NCBI GenBank assembly: GCA_016630955.3
Contig: CM049999.1
Coordinates: 868,001-932,000 of the forward strand
Direction: 5' to 3'
Source of the DNA: Didymella arachidicola
Lineage: Eukaryota > Ascomycota > Dothideomycetes > Pleosporales > Didymellaceae
Length of the DNA: 64,000 nucleotides
The translations under genes were made by a program, and so were the position numbers. Of the stretch, positions 53,634-64,000 are shown one piece after another. The notes beneath the pieces are model-generated. The model made no database searches. It was not told the DNA's origin and saw only the letters and a list, made by a program, of their open reading frames with translations. Every line of letters begins with the position of its first letter. Position 1 is the stretch's first letter.

Positions 53634-54398
53634 CGTGGACGCGTTCTCCGGTGTTGTTGTGATACAAAAGTTGTTCTAGACGAGTGCGCGCATCGTGGTT
53701 GTGAGAAGGTTGAAGTGAGGCAGCGTCTGAGCTGGTGTCTCAATTAGGACAGCATGAAGTGAGGGTTGACTGGTCGCGGCTGTAATTGTTGTTGACGGTG
53801 AATCGCGCTACCCTGCAACGGCGCCCAGAGTTTGTCTTCACCAGCGGACAATGACGACGCCGGCAAACACCTTGCTATGGTGAGGAAGGCGCAGGGTCCC
53901 GGGTGCGCCTGCCCACTCGCGAGTCCGCAGGTACGCTAGCCGAGATAGGCGGGCAGTGAGGTGCGGGGACGGGTGCGCGTGTGCTCACATCCCTCATCCA
54001 TCCAGGCACTCAGCCTCCAAGGTCTTGCGGAGGTCGCCGGTGGATCACGAGCCTAGACGTGGAGCTCCTACCTACTATAGCTGCTCCTCTTTCTTCGTTA
54101 TCTTGACGCTGTATGATAGCCTGTATCTATTAGTCCTGCTCAGTTCTTCAATTACCACATCTTTGGGACCAATTGATTGCCCCACTTACGGAATTTCTCC
54201 CAGTCGTCTCGCCGCCGCGGCTGAAGCCATCTTTGAGTTCACCACCGATTCTAGCCTTCTGACTTCCACATCTCTGTTCTCGGTGCTCCTGTGTAACGAC
54301 ACGCTCAAATGTATGAGTGGTCGCAATTGGAGGTTTGAACGTCGCTAACACTATCAAGATCATTACCCTCCAAGCCCAAATTATCAACAACTGCAAAC
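53634..54398. promoter_or_regulatory. Divergent promoter, WPL1 and FUR1
   Basis: About 765 bp between divergent start codons. No conserved frame or clear TATA box. A 130-codon plus-strand frame (53956-54348) ends before FUR1 and is unrelated to it. Confidence 0.4.
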
Positions 54399-55233
54399 AT
54401 GACTGGCGGTTTCGAGACACCTCCTTCGCAATGCGTGGGCCCTGAGTACCGCCCGGCTACTCAGAAGCCTACAGCGACCGTGTCAAAGCCGCTTGACCAA
54501 GTGCCCAACATCCACATCTTGCCTCAGACACCCCAACTGATCGCACTGCTAACGTAAGGCCCTTGACACGTATCATGAATCTCGCACTCAACTTTACACA
54601 GCATGATCCGCGACAAGAACACTGGGCGTGCCGACTTCATCTTCTACTCCAACCGCATCATTCGTCTCCTGGTCGAGGAAGGTCTCAACCACCTTCCTGT
54701 TGTAGGTCACGAGATCACCACGCCTGTGGGGCGGACGTATGCCGGAGTCAAGTTCGAGGGCAAGATCTGCGGAGTTTCAATCATGCGTGCTGGAGAGTCC
54801 ATGGAGCAGGGTCTTAGGGATTGCTGCAGGTCGGTCAGAATTGGCAAGATTCTAATCCAAAGAGACGAGGAGACCAGCCAGCCGAAGCTGTTCTACGATA
54901 AGCTGCCAGAGGATATTGCCGATCGCTGGGTGCTACTGCTAGATCCCATGCTTGCAACTGGTGGTTCTGCCCTTATGGCTGTTCAGGTGCTCAAGTCTCG
55001 CGGTGTGCCTGAGGAGCACATCCTTTTCTTGAATCTCATTGCTAGCCCCGAGGGCGCAAAGAGGTTCGCGGAACAGGTACCTAAGGTTAGGGTTGTCACA
55101 GCATTTGTCGATCAGGGTCTGGACGAGAAGAAGTAAGTGTCTTGAAGTTTCATTCATGAATTAGCACTGACTACCTCCCAGCTACATCGTACCCGGATTG
55201 GGTGATTTTGGCGACCGTTTCTATACTTTGTAG
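54399..55233 (+). CDS. FUR1: Uracil phosphoribosyltransferase
   Basis: Three exons (54399-54553, 54602-55132, 55182-55233; introns of 48 and 49 nt) give about 245 residues. The N-terminal QVPNIHILPQTPQLIALLT joins MIRDKNTGRADFIFYSNRI. The PRPP-binding loop is LLDPMLATGGSA, and the uracil-binding end is YIVPGLGDFGDRFY. The enzyme makes UMP from uracil and PRPP in pyrimidine salvage. It is also the step (URC6) that feeds the URC uracil-catabolic route in yeasts that have it. URC1 lies 1.5 kb downstream on the same strand with ELF1 between. Confidence 0.95.
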
Positions 55234-55654
55234 GGCATCTATCAAATGTATAGCAACGAAGAATACGTCTAGCAAACGACACGCATGATAGGCAGGCGAT
55301 TACAAATATGAATCATCTGAATACCGTTCGTCGCATTTTGATCTCATAACTTTGACACGTCCATTATGTGCAACACCACCGCAGCATTAGAGGAAAGCGT
55401 AACAACAACTTCTACTTGAACCAATGGCATCGCCATCTTGACAGACAAGTAGGAGAGCAGCCAAGCAGCCTAATGTACTCGATTTCAAGCCACACGGGCA
55501 AAGCTTTTAGCAGGTGGTCAATCGCCAACCTCAAGTCGAACGCGCGTACCCCATCTCCATGGTATCGGTATCCCATAACGCCGTAAATGCCAATAATGCC
55601 CACAAGTATCATGCCGCTTTTTGAAAACCTCTGTTGTACAGTGCCACGCAGTGT
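55234..55654. other. Convergent 3' flanks of FUR1 and ELF1
   Basis: About 420 bp between opposing stop codons. Nothing was recognised. Confidence 0.4.
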
Positions 55655-56195
55655 CTAGCCATCGTAGTCGCCCTCGGCATCCAGATCGTCATTCTCAATA
55701 AAGCCATCATCGTCGTCCACAGGCTTGGGCAGCGCGCCCGTACGGTCCGCCGAGCGCTCCGTGGCAGTGCGGCCAGCAGCCGCCTCCTTTGCTACGGCAT
55801 CACACGCATCGATCCAGTCGGCATACACATCGACGGGCGCGGACAGATCTACGCCAACAATCAGCATCTGGCACATGCTCCCAATCTCACAAGCATGGGT
55901 ACGTACAGTTGATGTTCGTCTGGAACGTCTGCCCGCACACCTTGCACTGCAGGTTGCCGACACCGGACTTCTTCTCGATAGACACGGAGACGGACTTCTC
56001 GTGGTTGCAGAACAGGCACTGGAATGTCGTTGGCAGCTTCTCCTTCTGGAGTAGTCGTTAGCGAGAACCGGCGTTGTGCGATAGGGACGGACGTACCTTC
56101 TTGGGGCCCTGCGGCTTGCTTGAGGATTTGCGCTTGCCCTGTTGGTACTATTAGCGGGCGCATGCGATGGCGTGGAATTTGGCTGAACGCACCAT
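55655..56195 (-). CDS. ELF1: Transcription elongation factor Elf1 (zinc ribbon)
   Basis: Minus-strand exons are 56195-56193 (ATG only), 56138-56097, 56045-55907 and 55848-55655, giving about 125 residues. The basic start GKRKSSSKPQGPKKKEKLP is followed by a four-Cys zinc ribbon (CLFCNHEKSVSV...LQCKVCGQTFQTNINY) and then LSAPVDVYADWIDACDAVAKE, the Elf1 signature. The acidic tail (DDDDGFIENDDLDAEGDYDG) is typical of fungal members. Elf1 binds the elongating RNA polymerase II and helps it pass nucleosomes with Spt4/5. Splicing directly after the ATG is required, since no other Met precedes GKRK in frame. Confidence 0.93.
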
Positions 56196-56774
56196 TGCGG
56201 AGTGTTGTGGGGGTCGTTGGAAAGATGTGTGCGACGCGAAGTGCGTGCGCGATGGCTTTATAGAGGCCTTTGTGGTGTGGCTGTCTGGTGCTTTGTTGCG
56301 CGAACCGTGGGTGAGCTTCTCGACAATGACGCGTGTGGTTTCGCGACTCGAATTATTGAGCTCCCGTCGGCGCGTGGCGGTGACCTCCGCGAAGTTGTAC
56401 CTGCCGTTCTTATCAGCCCCACTGCTGATTGGCCGAGCCGATAGCTGCCATGCGGGCGATAGTCAGCTGTCTTGAGCTTCGTTGTTGTCCACGTCTCCTG
56501 CGGCCTTTCTCTCTTTCTCTCTTCTCCTCGAGTCTATTTAAGCGTTTGACTACGTTGAGCACTTCATAGTCTCAATCTTTTCCACTCACACCCTTCGTTG
56601 TTCGCCCTAAACTCATCTCCTCTTCCCCGCATTTGTACTACGCTGGTAGCCTCCGAAGCTCTATTCCCCAGTTTCGAGGCGGTCTGCAGACAGACACATC
56701 TCCTGTTGTTAAGCACTGGTTCCCGTTCCAACACCCAAAGTTACTGAGAAACATTTCCTACCTCCAGTTTCAAG
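56196..56774. promoter_or_regulatory. Divergent promoter, ELF1 and URC1
   Basis: About 580 bp. Toward URC1 it has a CT-rich tract (about 56505-56527) followed by TATTTAAG at 56535-56542. CT tracts before start sites are common in filamentous fungal promoters. Use of these elements is inferred. Confidence 0.45.
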
Positions 56775-58587
56775 ATGTCAACCGAGAGCAGCACAGACAA
56801 TCTTGTGCTCAAGGAGATCTTGGAAGGGCTGAAGGCCATGCGCCTGGAGAATTCTCAGCTAGCATCTGCGATCGATAAGATCAACGGACGCGTAAATGTA
56901 CTGGCTGGTGTGAAGCAAGTCAAGGACGAGGCTGCAACTGATGCTGCGAACGGCACGTTAAGCAAGGAGAAGGCAAAGGAGGCCCACTCTGCCCAGACCG
57001 TAGAAGCTGTTAGCCAGCAGTATGAGCCTACATCTCCCAATGCTGAAGCAACTCCTCGTCGAGCCAGTGTCTCGAAGACTTCAAAGATCATCCTGACCTC
57101 GTATCCTGGTCAATCTGGTGTTGACCCACTGCCCATGGAGTGGGGTGCCAAAGACCCTGCTGTTCGTGGTCCTGTCGTTGTCTCGAGGCACAACAACACT
57201 ATTCGTCGTCGTAACGGTATGTCCATCCTATTTCTATGTACGAGTCAAACGTTTGAGCTGATTTTTGCCAGCCATCGGAGCGCACGGAGGCTCATACTCG
57301 ATCTACAACGCGCTTGCAGTAGCCAGCAAGAATCTCGACATTTCACACAAGCCGGACTTCACAAACACTGAGCCCGCAGCCAACATTGGTCCTTTTCCAC
57401 AATGGAACGACAAGAAGAAGATTGTCGCTATGGATCCCTACGGCCATCTCGCCCCATGGCTTTTCAAGGAGACAATGGACAAGGAGGACGTCGAGATCCG
57501 ACCCACTATTGCCATCACCCGGGCGCATATGAAGGTCCCTGAGCTGGAAGAGAGTGTTAGGAACGGACGTCTTGTACCGGACGGAAAGATCTGCATGAAC
57601 GAGACAGGCGAGATTGCAGTGACCAAAGTGGCTGTCGAGCCTGTATGGTATCTGCCTGGTGTCGCTGAGCGTTTTAACATTGGTACGTATTGTGTATGAC
57701 CGTGTAGTTAGAGCAACGGGCTAAGCATGTGCAGATGAGGGAACTCTCAGACGGACACTGTTCGAAGAAACCGGTGGCTCATATCCGGAGCTCATCACCC
57801 GTCACGACATCAAGCTCTTCCTGCCTCCCATTGGCGGCTTAACAGTCTACATTTTCGGCGACCCAGCAAAGATGTCTGACCCGAACGTCCGTCTCGCACT
57901 TCGTGTGCACGACGAGTGCAATGGAAGTGATGTTTTCGGATCTGACATCTGCACATGTCGTCCATACCTTACATTCGGTATCGAGGAGGCAGTAAAGGAG
58001 GCTCAGCAGGGAGGCAGTGGTGTTGTCATCTACTTCCGCAAGGAGGGTCGCGCACTGGGTGAAGTGACCAAGTACCTTGTGTACAACGCACGAAAGCGCG
58101 GAGAGGACAGAGCTAGCGAGTACTTCAAGCGCACGGAGAACATTGCAGGAGTTAAGGACATGCGTTTCCAAGCGCTGATGCCCGATGTGAGTTCTCTGCT
58201 TCTGTCTCTCTCATTCTGCTAACGACGGGACAGATCCTCCACTGGCTTGGTATCACCAAGATTGACAGGATGTTGTCTATGTCTAAGTAAGTCTCCCTCT
58301 GCATCGGCAAAACAGTGACTAACGATTGTGTAGCATGAAGCACGATGCCATCGTCGAACAAGGCATTCCAATCCACGAGCGCGTACCTATTCCTGACGAG
58401 ATGATTCCAGCAGACAGCCGCGTCGAGATCGACGCCAAGATCCAAGCTGGCTACTTCACCACTGGCAACGTGATGTCCATGGAAGAGCTAGCGAACGTCA
58501 AGGGCCGCGGTTGGGAGGACATCGACGTACGTATACACTCACACAATCTTGAAGGAATGCCTAAGCTGACTGCGCTTGTAGCACTGA
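56775..58587 (+). CDS. URC1: GTP cyclohydrolase II-like protein of uracil catabolism (Urc1)
   Basis: Six exons (56775-57216, 57272-57682, 57735-58186, 58234-58286, 58334-58526, 58582-58587) give about 518 residues. A coiled N-terminus leads to AIGAHGGSYSIYNALAVAS and LAPWLFKETMDKEDVEIRPT. The GTP cyclohydrolase II core has the zinc site CNGSDVFGSDICTC (CX10CXC) and the catalytic-loop relative VVIYFRKEGRALGEVTKYL. Fungal Urc1 proteins have this long architecture and are needed to use uracil as nitrogen source; riboflavin-pathway RIB1 is shorter. The last exon as modelled codes only His and stop. If intron 5 were retained the frame would run to 58871. Confidence 0.88.
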
Positions 58588-61500
58588 GCCATCCCCACGG
58601 CTTTGAAGAATGCAGGGCACGCAGGAAGGCTGCATCATTTGACAACCGCACCTTTGAGGTCCCGGATTTGCTGCAGTGCTTGGGGTCACAGCGCATGGTT
58701 GACGCATGTTGCTTGTCAGATGGACAAAGTCCAGCAATCAGTGTAAAGCAAGACAGAAAATACCTATCTTACAGACCAATCAAAATTCACTCATCCTTCA
58801 AATCGATGATCGCTGCGCCTGCTCTTTCTACCGTCCCGCGTCCAGCTTTGAGACCCTCCCGCAGCCACTGACGCTTTCACATTTGATGACCCTGATGAGC
58901 GGCCCGAGCCAACGACTTTTTCGTTCCGAAACACAATTGAAGCCGAGATGGTGTTCCTCCGTATGCCTTCTGCTTACCCACACGAAAGCGTGCGAGGCGC
59001 ACACTCGACCCTCTGCAACAACATCACTCAATAATGCTCCCAACTTTGCTCGAATATTGTTATCCCACTTAAAACAATACGCACACAAGCGGTACCTACA
59101 GTAACATGCAGCTGGACAGGTATCTGCCCGTCCACCTTGCGCCCTACCCGCTGCGCAAGGAGTCGAGACACGATCGTGTGCATGTGCAGGCGCCACATGA
59201 CTGCTGTCCTTGGTACTTGGGTTTCATAGGCAGGCATCCCGTCCCATGCATTCCACTCCGCTCGGCGGGGGCGCTGTCACGAATATTCTAGCCTGTGTGG
59301 TGCTGTCCGTATCAGACCTCTTCGCAGGTCAGACGATTGCCAACACAGCACCGCAAAGCACGGCAGAGCGAATCGAGAGCAGAATGCCATGGCGATAGAG
59401 TCACATAGAGGGGTATCCTACCAACGCACCGAGGGGTACGGTACTCCCTTTGCGGCCTCCGACCCGCAGCGGCCCGTAGCACGTTCGCAGCGCGCTGCCG
59501 ACGTCGGGTTGGGCTGTAATGAGTTTGGCTCCTTCAAGGGCCACTTGGAGATGGCTTGTCGTGAGTCGCGGGTACGAATATTGGTACAGAAGTACCTACA
59601 CCGCTTGGAAGGAGCGGTAAGCAAGAAATACCCTAAAGAGATACTTTACAACCGTGGGCCCACTTAGTATACACAATCTTTATTGCGTGCGGGTTTCAGC
59701 GCGGAAAAACCATCGTTCTGGAAGGAGAATCTACTTCGAATCTTTTCACAACTGTTACCGGATGCCGCACGAGCTCTGCGAGTGACTGTGCGTTCAATCT
59801 GTGCGGCGTGGAGTAGAAGAGAGCCTAGGTATCTCCTCGTGGCTTACCTACGCCAGCACGGTTATATCTCGGCAGGAACACAGTCTAGTCGTGGGATTAT
59901 GTACGCCTCTCGTGGGGAGGAAACAAACAGGAGTCACAAAGTACACGCAGCTCGGAAGTCGGGTGTGATCGGCGCACGATCTGCCATGGAAGACTTGTCT
60001 GGAACCCAGGATGCACGGAGAGTATGCATGTGTGTGGTGTTGGCCGCCTTGGGTCACTTGTCATCACACCATCAGCGTAACGATGAGGGGCAAAGATGGC
60101 TATATGTTGGGATGCGAGGATGCTCTCAGACGGCGAAATGCTCGTCAAAATTACAGGAGGTCTTCCAGGCCTGCAAAGTCTTCGTATCTTCCTGGTTTCA
60201 TGTTGGTGTTGGACTGCTTGATGGTGCGCGAGAGTGTGGGTGGTGATCTGTTCAACGGCCGCGGTTATGACGGCGACGGGACTGCTTACAGGTACCCGCT
60301 TCCCGGGTTTAATGTAGCGCGAGCCTGCACACATGCATAGGCCAATATAGCCCTGGCATTTTGTAACGGACTGGGCAGCAGTGCAGCCCTGCACTGGTGT
60401 CCTAATCCGACTTGACTGCAGCAGTGGCACTGTGTAGTGTGTTTACAAACCTCAGGAGACCAGACAAGCGCAGTTCTGATGCATCTGTTAGATGAAGATC
60501 CCACAATTGCAATGCCCGCCTGGCACAGAGCACACGATATGTGAATTTTGGTTGGTAGGCTTTGTGGGAGACAAGCGCTTGGTGGGGAAGCGGAAGGCTG
60601 GAACCTTCAAGCAAGTGGGGTTAGACACTGAAGACACGAGCGAAAGAATTCTTGTTCTGTCGGTGAAGGACATCGAACATGAAACTTTGTATGTTGCTGA
60701 TTGCAGCTGATTATTATCGAGCTAGCGATCTAGTGAAAATTACAAGAGCGGAGGCTGACGGCTTTCAACCCACTCAGCGTGAAGGATACCTTTCAACTGA
60801 GTTGCGTTGGGCTGACGTTAAAGTGGAGATGGCTGAAGTTCCAGATCAGGACTATTGTGCACTTTTTGCTTGAAGCGGACGCCTTCCGTTGTCCAAAAGA
60901 GTGTGGGCAGCGTGCATCACTGCATCGAACGTGGCCGGTCCTCAACCATCACAACCTGCAGCTGGAAGCCACTGCCGGGTGTCAGTGTCAGATATGTCAT
61001 CGAGGAAGCATGCTTGCGCCCATCATGCTGAGACTTGCAAAAGATGAGCACGTGAGTTGTAAAGAAAGCACCGGACTCTCTCGTATGCTGTGCTCCAACC
61101 GGATCGCAGTAAATCTCCCGCATGTCGAAGGGGTGCCCTTGTCGCCCGCGTTCTCGACTTTAACGTCCAGCTCCGTGATGTGCAGTGCATAACCGGTCAA
61201 AATGGAGGCATTAGCCGGCGTAATGTCGTCACAGGGCTGTGAGAAGGGAAATGAGGCTGTTGCAAGCAATGCGGCAATGTCTGGGAGGCTGAAACTGGTG
61301 AGCGTGGCTAGACACACACAACGAGCGACTTCGAGGCTGGCAATAGCAGAGTCGGCAACAAGGCGCCGGGAGGGAGCGCTCCCAGGGCGGCCGCTTCCAA
61401 GGCACAATAAGGAACACCCGCCAGCTCGCCGCCAACTCCCAGGTCCGCAAAACGTGGCTTGTCTTGTCATCGACACGCAGCCATGACGGTTAGGTCCATG

Positions 61501-62116
61501 CGATCCGGCATCCTCCCGCCGATTCGATGCTTTCAAACGTGACGGTGCCGCTTCAGCACCCGCCCTTCCGGCAAACCTTGGAATTGACCGTGTAACGCCT
61601 GCCGGCCACACCGTAAGCGCAGCGCAGTAACTGGGAGAACAGCGTTTGCAGTGCCACCGATTACCTGACAGCAGCGCGATGGCTGTCTCGAATGCGAGGT
61701 GGCCAACTCACACATGCAGCGAGCGCATAGTCTAATGAAATAGAGGTGAAGTCTGGTGCTGTTGAGGACGAGTCAGGAACGAGTGAACGGATGACAACGC
61801 ACAGCGCCCTGTAACTTCTATTCTAGACGACCCACGTTTTCTGGCGACGTGCGTTTTCTATGCAAGCCCGGCCAAAGGTCTAGGAGACGTAGAGTGGGGC
61901 TACTGATGCAGTTGGCGTGGCAGGGGTGCCTGGACCGTGCAGATGCGTGAGTGTCGGTAGTATGGGGTGAATAGCGTCTGGGCGGTCTCCGACACTCATT
62001 ATTACTATCTTCCCGCCTCCAGGTCGTACAAGTAACTTCGTCATCGCAGCTTCCGTATTTCAAGGCCCGTTGTCCGACTCGAAATCGTATACGCAACACA
62101 ACACAGCACAATCACT
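58588..62116. other. 3.5-kb gene-poor region
   Basis: The longest stretch of the window without a recognisable gene. The largest frames (187 codons at 59683-60246 plus; 204 codons at 60997-61611 minus; 72 codons at 60492-60710 plus) show no domain, no convincing splice partners and Cys/Arg/Ser-rich composition. I saw no long direct or terminal repeats. It may carry a lineage-specific gene or non-coding transcript, but nothing supports one. Confidence 0.4.
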
Positions 62117-62604
62117 ATGTCAGCCTACAGCACTTACTACTACTCGCTGCCCACCGAGGCACCCAAGCGCTCAAGATCAGGCAGTCGCCGTCCGGCTCTG
62201 TCTCCTTCGACTGTGTCCTCGCCTTGCATCACCACACATGCTCCTTTTGCTTCTCGACGAGACTCAGCCGGATCAGTAACTTCATCGGGCAGCCCCACAA
62301 AGGCGTCTCTTCTGCTCGCAAAGGTAGCCTCATCGCCTACTACGCCACGAGGCGAACTTCCCTCGCCAATGGCTTCTTCCGAAACCACGATGCACTCGAG
62401 TCACTCAGCAGAACGCCCTGTGGTGTGGAGGAGTGAGAGCGACCGTTACGTCACCCAATACAGGCAGCAAGGTAAGCGCCACTTACGACATCAGTGAGCT
62501 TGATCATAGCTAACATCAATTCAGATGGCTACATCAGCTTCCCTGACTATGAGAAATTCTGCCAGAGTCAATACGAACAGCACCACACTGCTGTCAGGAC
62601 TTGA
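62117..62604 (+). CDS. Small unknown protein
   Basis: Two exons (62117-62471, 62525-62604; 53-nt intron GTAAGC...TTCAG with GCTAAC branch) give about 144 residues. The N-terminal 100 residues are Ser/Pro-rich and basic (SRSGSRRPALSPSTVSS; GSPTKASLLLAKVASS). The spliced end reads YVTQYRQQDGYISFPDYEKF and is more ordered and Tyr/Gln-rich. Consensus splice signals exactly joining two open frames make a real gene likely. I recognise no family. Repeated SP/TP dipeptides suggest a phosphorylated disordered protein. Confidence 0.6.
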
Positions 62605-63942
62605 GCAACATCGTCTTAGCTGCTCAGGAAGTACGTGGTGGTATCCACATTACCTACTGGCTTTGAATTCAACCAACTTCAACACAACCTCATCACACTC
62701 TTCTGAAAGAGTTGGATGCGGGTTAGCAATGCGCCTGTCGCACTAAGCTTCCATCGTGGAGATATCCCAGGAGACAGCCTCGTAAAGGCAGCTCCAATCA
62801 ACTAATTATTTGGTCTAAGAGACGATCAGCAAGAGGCAGCTGATAGCTCACGTTGCATCGCACGTCATGGCCACCAAAGAAGAGGCCAGAAGAAAGAAGC
62901 AAGGCTGGTGTGGGGGCGACACTCGTGTCACAGGCACAGCCACAAGCGCTGCGCCCGAGGACATGTGCCGACGAGGAAGATACTGAGAGAGTAAGCAACG
63001 CCCTAACGGCCGAGCTGAGGCGCCCAATTCATGCTGCGCAGAGTGTGGAAAATCTTGTGTTGACGAGGAGGCTCGTGTTCATGGAAGTGCAAGGAATGCA
63101 TGTAGTGGCGGGATTAGCTCGTGATGGTGGCGAAGGTGTCGCGAGATGAACCTTAGAGATATACCAAAAGATATTCAGACATTACATTCGATACGTGTGA
63201 ACATGCGATCAATTGGAAAGTCGACGACATCAGAGTGAATCTGTAACAGTCACTGTCTGGGACTGCTTCTACGGCTGCTTCATTAAACTTTGAGGCGCTC
63301 CGTGATCACATCGAGCATAGTTGTAGAGCCCGCCTGGTATGATTCGGCTGATACCTGTGCATTACGATAGTATAAAATCCAGTGTTAAATGACTTTGAAG
63401 GTACAATCTGGTTCATTGGGTGGTTTGGAGCAGGCGTGCCTCGTTGGCGTGTACGAACTTCGAGAAGTCCGACTCTCTCTACAAGGCCAGACATCGCACG
63501 CCCACAATGTGCGACACCAGGTTTCAATGCCCAGCTACGACGATTTGACGTCTACAAATCACTCTGTGATCCGTTGAGCGCAGCTGGCTGGACTCAAACC
63601 GCAGAGTCAGAGGAGCAGCGCTTGTTATCTGCAAGGCATCGACCGGCCAACGACCACAATTCTGAAAACTGCGAGTGATCACGTATGCTCCATTTCCATC
63701 ACCTCAAAATCTATGCGCCACCCATCACTCGCTCAAAGATCCCCGCACTTGCCAATTTCGCCCTGTGGTGGTGGTTGTGTCGGTCGCGCTTTCCTGTGTT
63801 CTCGCTTATGGGGTCACGTGAGGGGCACGAACTCCACTTAGCGCTGGCACAACTTTCGAAATACCCTCCCGACCGATTGCGACCGTCGAATTCGACTCCA
63901 CGACAGGACTAACCACAGGACGCCCACACAACTATCGTCACC
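62605..63942. other. Intergenic, upstream of eS1
   Basis: About 1.3 kb containing the promoter and leader of the eS1 gene. A 98-codon frame (62853-63149) has no family features. Confidence 0.4.
63814..63821. promoter_or_regulatory. E-box palindrome TCACGTGA upstream of eS1
   Basis: A perfect 8-bp palindrome 122 bp before the eS1 start codon, a site type bound by bHLH factors (Cbf1-like). Its role here is inferred from position only. Confidence 0.35.
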
Positions 63943-64000
63943 ATGGCTGTCGGAAAGAACAAGCGTCTCTCGAAGGGCAAGAAGGGTCTTAAGAAGAAGA
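63943..64000 (+). CDS. RPS1: 40S ribosomal protein S1 (eS1), 5' end only
   Basis: The last 58 bases encode MAVGKNKRLSKGKKGLKKK, the nearly invariant start of eukaryotic eS1 (S3a), then the window ends. eS1 lies on the small-subunit platform near the mRNA exit. Only 19 codons are visible, so gene structure is unknown, but the match to this N-terminus is specific. Confidence 0.88.
   Translation, partial: MAVGKNKRLSKGKKGLKKK

Noticed and set aside
59683..60246. 187-codon plus-strand frame
   Set aside because: Cys/Arg/Ser-rich random-looking protein, with no conserved motif or splice context.
60997..61611. 204-codon minus-strand frame
   Set aside because: Same grounds: composition unlike the real genes here and no domain.
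1..64000. CRISPR arrays, rRNA genes and intact transposons
   Set aside because: No regularly spaced repeats, rRNA cores, long terminal repeats or transposase/reverse-transcriptase motifs were seen on either strand.

Overview
The window is nuclear DNA of a filamentous ascomycete (Pezizomycotina). A Dothideomycete is likely, but the sequence does not settle this. The evidence is closely packed genes on both strands, introns of about 45-110 bp with GTANGT-type donors, CTAAC/CTGAC branch sites and CAG/TAG acceptors, and typical filamentous-fungal families (HET domain, expansin-like DPBB, GPI-tailed secreted protein, URC1). I reconstructed about 33 protein genes by joining exons where frame, splice signals and family conservation agree. 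No RNA gene, CRISPR array or intact transposon was recognised.

Layout. 1-16.5 kb: AVT1-type vacuolar amino-acid transporter (5' end outside the window), SLC45/sucrose-type symporter, mitochondrial SSB (RIM1), mitochondrial tRNA-modifying MTO1, a secreted beta-propeller-like protein (minus), cyclin H (CCL1), an acyl-protein-thioesterase-like hydrolase (minus) and a Dal5/TNA1-type MFS permease. 16.5-30 kb: lipid-droplet hydrolase (minus), a HET protein followed by a 75-bp tandem duplication, divergent UBC1 and RPT2, an unknown proline-rich protein, an atypical SDR (minus) and WDR70. 30-45 kb: NAP1, FAP7, HAM1 (minus), a P450-like protein without a heme cysteine, a GPI-type protein, TIM8 (minus), divergent RPL25 (minus) and BMT2, and a secreted expansin-like protein. 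45-58.6 kb: seryl-tRNA synthetase (minus) with a SNARE-like open frame after its stop, RHB1/Rheb (minus), WAPL (minus), FUR1, ELF1 (minus) and URC1. 58.6-64 kb: gene-poor apart from one small orphan gene, ending in the start of ribosomal protein eS1.

Functional themes. Most genes are housekeeping: translation (SES1, RPL25, eS1, BMT2, MTO1, FAP7), ubiquitin-proteasome (UBC1, RPT2), transcription and chromatin (CCL1, ELF1, NAP1, WDR70, WAPL), mitochondrial import and DNA maintenance (TIM8, RIM1), and nucleotide metabolism (HAM1, FUR1, URC1). Three arrangements may reflect co-regulation: RPL25/BMT2 share a 188-bp divergent promoter, UBC1/RPT2 share a 670-bp one, and FUR1 and URC1, two genes of uracil salvage/catabolism, flank ELF1.

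The least expected signals are a 99-codon SNARE-like frame directly after, and in phase with, the seryl-tRNA synthetase stop; a full-length P450-like protein lacking the cysteine loop; and a NAP1 last intron that decides whether the protein carries a CaaX box. I found no clear evidence of a wholly new multi-gene system.
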